Origin: Rhodococcus yunnanensis NBRC 103083
GTDB lineage: Bacteria; Actinomycetota; Actinomycetes; Mycobacteriales; Mycobacteriaceae
NCBI RefSeq assembly: GCF_001895005.1
Contig: NZ_BCXH01000002.1
Location: forward strand, 124,001-188,000
Reading direction: 5' to 3'
DNA: 64,000 nt
Part shown: positions 58,909 to 64,000 of the stretch, piece by piece
How the letters are laid out: every line of letters begins with the position of its first letter
Position numbering within the stretch: position 1 is the stretch's first letter
Made by a program: the position numbers and the translations under genes
Notes under the pieces: generated by a model
The model's database searches: none
What the model was told of the DNA's origin: nothing
What the model saw: only the letters and a program-made list of their open reading frames with translations

Positions 58909-59681
58909 TTGGTGTTACTCCCACTGTTCGGGCTCGATTCCTCGGTCACTGCGCTGGTGACGGAATCAGCCTTTTTCTTCTGTGGCGCCGGTTCCGACAT
59001 GGTGACGGAACCGTCGAGGCGCTGCGCGCCTCTGGGTCGATAGAGGTTTCTCTTCGAGATGTACTGCACGACGCCGTCGGGCACGAGATACCAGACGGGG
59101 CGATTCTCGCTGGCCCTGAGCCGGCATTCGGTCGACGAGATGGCCAGCGCCGGGATCTCGATCAGCGTCAATGCGTCCTGTGGCAGATCCTGCAGATGGT
59201 CTGCGAGATGTTCGACTCCCAGTTCGAAACCGGGGCGCGACACACCGACGAACTTCGCCAGATCGAACAGTTCCTCCCAGTTCTGCCAGGTCAGAATACT
59301 CTCCAGCGCGTCAGCCCCGGTAATGAAGTACAACTCCGCGGCAGGATGCTGCGCGGCGAGATCACGCAGTGTGTCCACCGTGTACGTCAACTTCTCACGA
59401 TCGACGTCGACACGACTGACCGAGAACCGCGGATTGGACGCGGTGGCGATGACCGTCATCAGGTATCTGTCCTCGGCAGGACTGACCGGTCGCCCCTCCT
59501 TCTGCCACGGTGTGCCGGTGGGGACGAAGATCACCTCGTCCAGACCGAACGTGTTGGCAACCTCGCTGGCTGCGACAAGGTGGCCGTGGTGGATGGGATC
59601 GAAAGTACCGCCCATCACGCCGAGTCTGCGGACATGGGGACGCCGCGCAGACGTGTGATCGGCCTCGGGTGGTTGCTGCAC
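58905..59681 (-). CDS. nadD: nicotinate-nucleotide adenylyltransferase NadD
   Basis: Makes deamido-NAD from nicotinate mononucleotide. Motifs [14 protein letters not shown] and [12 protein letters not shown]. About 32 C-terminal residues after [14 protein letters not shown] are a charged low-complexity tail. The start is uncertain: GTG at 59681 adds about 22 residues before GVMGG, leaving room for the first strand. Confidence 0.94.
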   Translation of the reverse strand: MQQPPEADHTSARRPHVRRLGVMGGTFDPIHHGHLVAASEVANTFGLDEVIFVPTGTPWQKEGRPVSPAEDRYLMTVIATASNPRFSVSRVDVDREKLTYTVDTLRDLAAQHPAAELYFITGADALESILTWQNWEELFDLAKFVGVSRPGFELGVEHLADHLQDLPQDALTLIEIPALAISSTECRLRASENRPVWYLVPDGVVQYISKRNLYRPRGAQRLDGSVTMSEPAPQKKKADSVTSAVTEESSPNSGSNTK

Positions 59682-59704
59682 GATTGACGAGCTTACTTCG
59701 GCGA

Positions 59705-61120
59705 TCACACCGGCAGCAGACGCGCAACGATTTCGGAGAGCTGACTCGCAGATCGGCACTCGTACATGCTGATGACGTCGCGGTAGACGTTCGCCGCCGA
59801 GTCCCCCGAGCCCCACTGCCCTGTCGGCTCCGGATTGAGCCAGTACGCGTGCTTGGCCACCGAGACGGTACGCGCCAAGGCGGCCACCTTGGGATCGCGA
59901 TAGTTGGTTCGTCCGTCCCCGAGTACCAGGACCGATGTTCGCGACGTCACCGACTGCGCGTATTTGTCGTCGAAGGTCTCGAACGCGTTGCCGTAGTCCG
60001 AGTGGCCGTCGTAGGTGATCAGATCCGACTCACGGATGATCCGGGACATCGCAGCACCCAGATCGGCTCCCGAGTCGAAGAATCGGGTCACCTCGTCGGT
60101 CGAGTCGATGAACGCGAAGATGCGTACCCGAGAGAACTGTTCGCGGAGTGCATGGACGAGCAGCAACGTGAAGTGGCTGAACCCGGCAACGGATCCTGAC
60201 ACGTCGCACATCACCACCAGTTCGGGACGTGCACGACGCGGCTTCCGCTGCACCAGATCGATCGGTACCCCGCCTGTGGACATCGACTTGCGCAGCGTGC
60301 GCCGCAGATCGATGGCGCCCGCTCTGCTTCGACTGCGGCGAGCGGCGAGTCTGCTGGCCAGCAAACGCGCGAGAGGGGTGACGCTGCGTCGCAACGCGAC
60401 CATCTCGGTGTCGGACGCACGAAGGAAGTCGACGTCCTCGGCAAGCTTCGGCACCCCGTAACTTGCGACGCGTTCGCGTCCCAGCTGTTCGGCCGCGCGG
60501 CGCCGCGTCTCGTTCTCGACCATTTTCCTCAGGTCGGCGATGCGCTGCGCCGCGGTCCGTTTGGCCACCTCGTCCTCGTAGCTTCCGGACGACCGTGTCG
60601 ATGCCGGGTCGGCGTTGCCGAGCAGCCCTTCGAGAATCCGGCTCAGCAACGTGTCCGGTGCGACGTCACGCAGCGCCTGGTACGCGGAGAAGGACGGACC
60701 GTTGGTGGACTTGTACTGGCCGAGCTCCTCGACCATCTGCGCCGCGAGCATCTCGGTCAGTTCGACGGCCTCGGGTCCGCCGTCCACCAGCAGCTCGGTG
60801 ATGAGTTCACGCAGCGCCGTGAAGTCGATCGCCCCGTCCGCGGTGCGTGGCAGCGTGGTGTCGATCTTGCCGGAGTCGCGTTGCCCGGTCGCAGCGGGAA
60901 ACCACAGGTCGAACAACGCGTCGAACGTCGCCCGATGGGTCGGCCGCCTGAGCAACGAGCAGGCGAGACCTTCACGGAGCGCCTCGCGGTCCATCAGGTC
61001 GAGCACCGAGACCACTCTGCCCGCGTCGACGGTTTCCGACGGACCGACCGCGATTCCACGTTTGCGCAACGCCTCGACGAATTCGACGAGGTGACCTTCG
61101 AGCCCGTGCCGGCTGTACAT
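59705..61120 (-). CDS. VWA-domain (CoxE-like) protein
   Basis: A 471-residue protein with a helical N-terminal half and a C-terminal von Willebrand A domain: MIDAS DVSGSV, then [13 protein letters not shown] and [13 protein letters not shown]. Such proteins work with MoxR ATPases as metal-insertion or remodelling pairs; the MoxR gene is one base upstream. Target unknown. Confidence 0.9.
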   Translation of the reverse strand: MYSRHGLEGHLVEFVEALRKRGIAVGPSETVDAGRVVSVLDLMDREALREGLACSLLRRPTHRATFDALFDLWFPAATGQRDSGKIDTTLPRTADGAIDFTALRELITELLVDGGPEAVELTEMLAAQMVEELGQYKSTNGPSFSAYQALRDVAPDTLLSRILEGLLGNADPASTRSSGSYEDEVAKRTAAQRIADLRKMVENETRRRAAEQLGRERVASYGVPKLAEDVDFLRASDTEMVALRRSVTPLARLLASRLAARRSRSRAGAIDLRRTLRKSMSTGGVPIDLVQRKPRRARPELVVMCDVSGSVAGFSHFTLLLVHALREQFSRVRIFAFIDSTDEVTRFFDSGADLGAAMSRIIRESDLITYDGHSDYGNAFETFDDKYAQSVTSRTSVLVLGDGRTNYRDPKVAALARTVSVAKHAYWLNPEPTGQWGSGDSAANVYRDVISMYECRSASQLSEIVARLLPV

Positions 61121-61121
61121 G

Positions 61122-62009
61122 TCAGTTCAGCCGAAGCTCGGCTGCCGCCTTGATCTGATCGGACTGATGCTTGAGAACGACGCCGAGCGTGGCACGGACC
61201 GCGTCGTCGTCGAGTGTGTCCATCCCCAACGCCAACAGCGTTCTTCCCCAGTCGATGGTCTCGGCGACCGACGGCACCTTCTTGAGCTGCATCGCACGCA
61301 GAACACGGACCGTACGCACCATCTGTTCGGAGATGGCCTCGGGCAGTTCCGGTACGCGGCTGGCGAGGATACGACGCTCGAGGTCGGCGTCGGGGAAGTC
61401 GAGATGCAGGAACAGGCACCGTCGTTTGAGGGCCTCGGACAACTCGCGGGTGGCGTTCGACGTCAACACCACGAACGGCTTGCGCGTGGCGGTGATGGTC
61501 CCGAGTTCCGGGATCGTGACCGCGAAATCGCTCAACACCTCGAGCAGCAGGCCTTCGATCTCGACGTCGGCCTTGTCGGTCTCGTCGATCAGCAGGACTG
61601 TCGGGTCCTCGCGACGAATAGCCTGCAGCAGCGGCCTGGCGAGGAGAAATTCCTCGGAGAACACATCGAGCTTGGTCGCATCCCAATCCGCGGGCGCGCC
61701 GGACGCCGACTGGATACGGAGAATTTGCTTGGCGTGATTCCACTCGTAGAGCGCTCGTGCTTCGTCGACACCTTCGTAGCACTGCAGACGGACCAGCTCC
61801 GCACCCGTCGTCTCGGCGACAGCGCGAGCCAGCTCGGTCTTTCCCACGCCGGCCGGACCCTCGATCAGAAGTGGCTTGCCGAGTCGATCGGCAAGAAACA
61901 CCGACGTGGCAGTGGCCTTGTTCGCGAGATACCCGGTCTCGGCGAGCCGGTCGACGACGTCGTCGACGCTGCCGAACAACGGCGGGGATGTCGGAAGTGC
62001 TCGGTCCAC
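61122..62009 (-). CDS. MoxR-family AAA+ ATPase
   Basis: A 295-residue AAA+ ATPase: Walker A EGPAGVGKTELA, Walker B VLLIDETDKAD, sensor VVLTSNATRELSEALKRRCLF. GTG at 62009 is chosen because AAAGGAG stands 7 bases upstream; the open frame extends back into proA. Works with the VWA protein downstream. Confidence 0.92.
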   Translation of the reverse strand: MDRALPTSPPLFGSVDDVVDRLAETGYLANKATATSVFLADRLGKPLLIEGPAGVGKTELARAVAETTGAELVRLQCYEGVDEARALYEWNHAKQILRIQSASGAPADWDATKLDVFSEEFLLARPLLQAIRREDPTVLLIDETDKADVEIEGLLLEVLSDFAVTIPELGTITATRKPFVVLTSNATRELSEALKRRCLFLHLDFPDADLERRILASRVPELPEAISEQMVRTVRVLRAMQLKKVPSVAETIDWGRTLLALGMDTLDDDAVRATLGVVLKHQSDQIKAAAELRLN

Positions 62010-62032
62010 GTCGGAACTCCTTTGATGGCGGG

Positions 62033-63316
62033 TCATGCCTGTCGGGTGTGTCCTTCGCCCCAGACGGTCCATTTGGTGGATGTCAGCTCGGGCAACCCCA
62101 TCGGTCCGCGAGCGTGCAACTTCTGGGTGGAGATGCCGATCTCGGCACCGAAACCGAATTGTTCGCCATCGGTGAATGCAGTCGACGCATTGACCATGAC
62201 GGCAGCCGCATCGACCCGCGTGGTGAACTCCCGCGCCGCGCGGAGGTCGGAAGTGACGATCGCCTCGGTGTGCCCTGTCCCGAACGCGTCGATGTGCGCA
62301 ATTGCACCGTCGATTCCGTCGACGACCTTCAGCGCGACGTCGAGGGACAGGTACTCCTCGGACCAGTCCTTGTCGGTGGCAGGTACCAACCCGGGTAGGT
62401 CTCCGTGCACGACGACGCTGTGGCTCTGGAACGCCTGCAACAGCTGCGGGACGGCGGTCTCCGCGATCGCGGAATCGACGAGGATGGTCTCCGCTGCGTT
62501 GCACACGCTCACCCGTCGGGTCTTCGAGTTGATCACGATCCTCTCGGCCATCTCGAGGTCCGCCGCAGAGTGGATGTACACGTGGCAGTTTCCGACGCCC
62601 GTTTCGATGGTCGGCACCGTTGCGTCGCGGACCACCGCCGAGATGAGGCCTGCTCCCCCGCGCGGTATGACGACGTCGACTAGGCCTCTGGCTTGAATGA
62701 GATGCGTCACCGACGAACGGTCTGCGCTACCGAGCAGCTGCACCGCATCCACGGGGAGCCCGCTCGCTGCGAGCGAACCGCGGAGCGCGGTCACGAGCGC
62801 ATCGTTGGACAGTGCGGCCGACGACGATCCACGCAGCAACGCAGCATTTCCGGACTTGAAGGCGAGACCGAACGCATCGACGGTGACGTTGGGCCGTGCC
62901 TCGTAAACCATTCCCACGACGCCGAGCGGCACACGCAGCTGACGAATCTCCAGGCCGTTCGGCAGCGTCGAACCGCGCACGACCTCACCGATCGGGTCCG
63001 GCAATCCGGCGACCTGACGCAACCCTGCGGCGATACCGTCGATGCGAGCGTCGGTCAGCCGCAACCGATCCAACAGTCCTTCGTCCGTACCCGCAGCGCG
63101 CGCGGCGTCGACGTCAGCGGTGTTGGCGGCAATGACCCGAGGTGCTGCGGCCAGAATGGCATCGGCCGCGGCGTGCAGTGCCGCGTCCTTCTCTGCCGTC
63201 GTCAGCAATGCAAGCGACCGGGAGGCAACGCGGGCACGCCGCGCCGCCGCGTGAACCTTCTCGCGCTCGTCGACGTCGCCGAGTGCCGCGGACTCCGATA
63301 CGGATGCTGCAGTCAT
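62033..63316 (-). CDS. proA: gamma-glutamyl phosphate reductase ProA
   Basis: Second step of proline biosynthesis, NADPH-dependent. The 427-residue protein has the catalytic Cys in [11 protein letters not shown], and [17 protein letters not shown] and [10 protein letters not shown] blocks. Full length. First gene before MoxR/VWA on this strand; proB is not in the window. Confidence 0.97.
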   Translation of the reverse strand: MTAASVSESAALGDVDEREKVHAAARRARVASRSLALLTTAEKDAALHAAADAILAAAPRVIAANTADVDAARAAGTDEGLLDRLRLTDARIDGIAAGLRQVAGLPDPIGEVVRGSTLPNGLEIRQLRVPLGVVGMVYEARPNVTVDAFGLAFKSGNAALLRGSSSAALSNDALVTALRGSLAASGLPVDAVQLLGSADRSSVTHLIQARGLVDVVIPRGGAGLISAVVRDATVPTIETGVGNCHVYIHSAADLEMAERIVINSKTRRVSVCNAAETILVDSAIAETAVPQLLQAFQSHSVVVHGDLPGLVPATDKDWSEEYLSLDVALKVVDGIDGAIAHIDAFGTGHTEAIVTSDLRAAREFTTRVDAAAVMVNASTAFTDGEQFGFGAEIGISTQKLHARGPMGLPELTSTKWTVWGEGHTRQA

Positions 63317-63374
63317 GGACTACACACTAGCCAGAACCGCCGACAGTCCGGCATTTCGACCGGTCGGGGAATGA

Positions 63375-64000
<626 letters not shown>

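Overview
The window is high-GC actinobacterial DNA. Gene content and order point to Rhodococcus or a close mycolata relative. From about 21.4 kb to the right end, the order era, ybeY, phoH, rsmE, dnaJ2, hrcA, hemW, sirA, cysH, cysAWT-subI, GH15, lepA, aquaporin, transglutaminase/alpha-E/ATP-grasp, rpsT, holA, comEC, comEA, degV, octT, gpgP, rsfS, nadD, VWA, MoxR, proA follows the M. tuberculosis Rv2362c-Rv2427c block as I remember it. Species cannot be fixed from sequence alone.

Layout. (1) 1-591: the first 197 codons of recO. (2) 592-21367: about 20.8 kb of accessory DNA between recO and era. It holds a large LuxR-type (LAL) regulator, a formylglycine-type sulfatase with two small genes, and a 13.3-kb operon on the minus strand (20096 to 6800). 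That operon encodes a peptide/nickel-type ABC importer, two amidase-signature enzymes each preceded by a tiny AtzG/GatC-like gene, and a complete urease set (ureE, F, AB, C, G, D). Most junctions are 4-base start/stop overlaps. A LuxR regulator lies upstream. Two arrays of one palindromic repeat family follow ureD and era. (3) 21.4-30.9 kb: RNA and protein housekeeping genes (era, CNNM transporter, ybeY, phoH, hydrolase, rsmE, dnaJ2, hrcA, Rv2375-like gene, hemW). (4) 30.9-41.5 kb: sulfur assimilation. A polycysteine leader peptide precedes sirA-cysH-cysD-cysN-sirB; the sulfate importer subI-cysT-cysW-cysA converges on it. (5) 41.6-52.7 kb: small membrane proteins, a GH15 enzyme flanked by a second repeat family, nitronate monooxygenase, lepA, a PemK-like protein, aquaporin, the transglutaminase/alpha-E/ATP-grasp trio and rpsT. 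(6) 52.7-64 kb: holA, comEC, comEA, degV, octT-gpgP-rsfS-nadD, a VWA/MoxR pair, proA and the start of an Old Yellow Enzyme.

How it fits together. The accessory operon looks like an uptake-and-hydrolysis route: the importer brings in an amide or ureido compound (or nickel), the amidases cleave it, and the urease takes a urea-like product to ammonia and CO2. Substrate identity is inference. The urease is unusual: UreA and UreB are fused, and the flap cysteine next to the catalytic histidine of UreC is alanine. The sulfatase could feed the sulfur block with sulfate. No rRNA, tRNA, CRISPR array, transposase or integrase was recognised.
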